DNA of 6,746 nt from an uncultured Phycisphaerales bacterium (GTDB taxonomy: Bacteria; Planctomycetota; Phycisphaerae; Phycisphaerales; UBA1924): NCBI GenBank assembly GCA_937879825.1, contig CALFMQ010000406.1, positions 1-6,746 of the forward strand. Direction: 5' to 3'. Both the position numbers and the translations under genes were made by a program. Under the pieces are notes generated by a model. The model saw nothing but the letters and a program-made list of their open reading frames with translations. It had not been told where the DNA came from and did not search any database. Shown one piece after another: positions 6,360 through 6,746 of the stretch (position 1 is its first letter; each line of letters opens with the position of its first letter).

Positions 6360-6746
6360 ATCCCTTGAACATGACGATGGTTGCGTCGTGGCCGCCCATA
6401 TAGTCCTGTCGCATGAGGACGCGCGGGGTGAGCTTGAGCGCCCAGTCGGTCATCTTGACGGGGTCGAAACGGCGGGCGGGGGAGGGATCCGGCGTGTGCT
6501 TTTTGCCGTGGCGGGCGCTGAGGAAGTTGAAGATGACGCCGCCCCCGTTCTCATTGGACGCGTCGAAGGCGCGCTTGATGACGGCGCGGGCGTGGTCTTC
6601 CTTGAAGGTGTTGAGCGAGCCGGAGAAGACGGCGATGTCGTAGCGGTCTGACTTGGCGAGGCGCGGGAAGCACTGCTCATCGAGCGCGAAGTCGGCGATC
6701 TCGAAGCGCGCTTCGGGGAGTTGGCGCGAGCGGGCCTGCTCGACCA
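6358..6746 (-). CDS. Class I SAM-dependent methyltransferase, C-terminal part (partial, N-terminus outside the window)
   Basis: The frame enters from the right edge and ends at TAA (6358-6360), leaving 128 visible residues. They match the second half of a Rossmann-fold methyltransferase. 'ARFEIADF' (visible residues 12-19) is the strand ending in an acidic residue that precedes the catalytic region. 'YDIAVFSGSLNTF' (35-47) is the motif IV-like strand and loop, followed by a helix. 'GVIFNFLS' (69-76) is the next strand, and 'LMRQDYMGGHDATIVMFKG' closes the fold with the usual final beta hairpin. The SAM-binding glycine loop (motif I) is expected in the missing N-terminal half, so cofactor binding is not shown here. 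The substrate cannot be inferred; this type of stand-alone methyltransferase acts on small molecules, sugars or proteins. Codon use is typical of the G+C-rich neighbours, unlike the small gene that follows 10 bp downstream. Confidence 0.8.
   Translation of the reverse strand, partial: VEQARSRQLPEARFEIADFALDEQCFPRLAKSDRYDIAVFSGSLNTFKEDHARAVIKRAFDASNENGGGVIFNFLSARHGKKHTPDPSPARRFDPVKMTDWALKLTPRVLMRQDYMGGHDATIVMFKG

Overview
The window is a G+C-rich stretch (about 65% in the long genes) of what looks like ordinary bacterial chromosome. Almost all of it is read from the minus strand. Two things suggest a Gram-negative-type bacterium, possibly Planctomycetota (Phycisphaerae-like): a very large AsmA/TamB-style protein with an N-terminal membrane anchor, and a quinolinate synthase of the longer type. 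That placement is an inference from overall protein style; no marker gene is present to prove it.

Layout from left to right. Positions 1-155 hold the last 50 codons of a plus-strand gene of unknown function. It converges on a 1473-residue minus-strand gene (180-4601) with only 24 bp between them. That gene encodes an AsmA-like, membrane-anchored, beta-rich envelope protein. Upstream of it in the direction of transcription, after a 44-bp gap, lies nadA (4646-5860), the iron-sulfur quinolinate synthase of de novo NAD synthesis. A 97-bp gap with a possible -10 box separates nadA from a 129-residue minus-strand gene of unknown function (5958-6347). This small gene has a TTG start and clearly lower G+C (about 54%). 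Its ribosome binding site overlaps the stop codon of a class I SAM-dependent methyltransferase (6358 to the right edge), whose N-terminus lies outside the window.

All minus-strand genes point the same way. The likely transcription units are methyltransferase plus small gene (translationally coupled), then nadA plus the AsmA-like gene (short gap, possible own promoter). No shared pathway links NAD synthesis and the envelope protein; the linkage may simply be positional.

I found no RNA genes, mobile elements, CRISPR arrays or defence cassettes. The points most worth a second look are these: a recurring motif in the AsmA-like protein, which also has no cysteine; G8 tracts inside two coding regions; two islands of atypical codons in nadA; and the compositionally odd small gene coupled to the methyltransferase.
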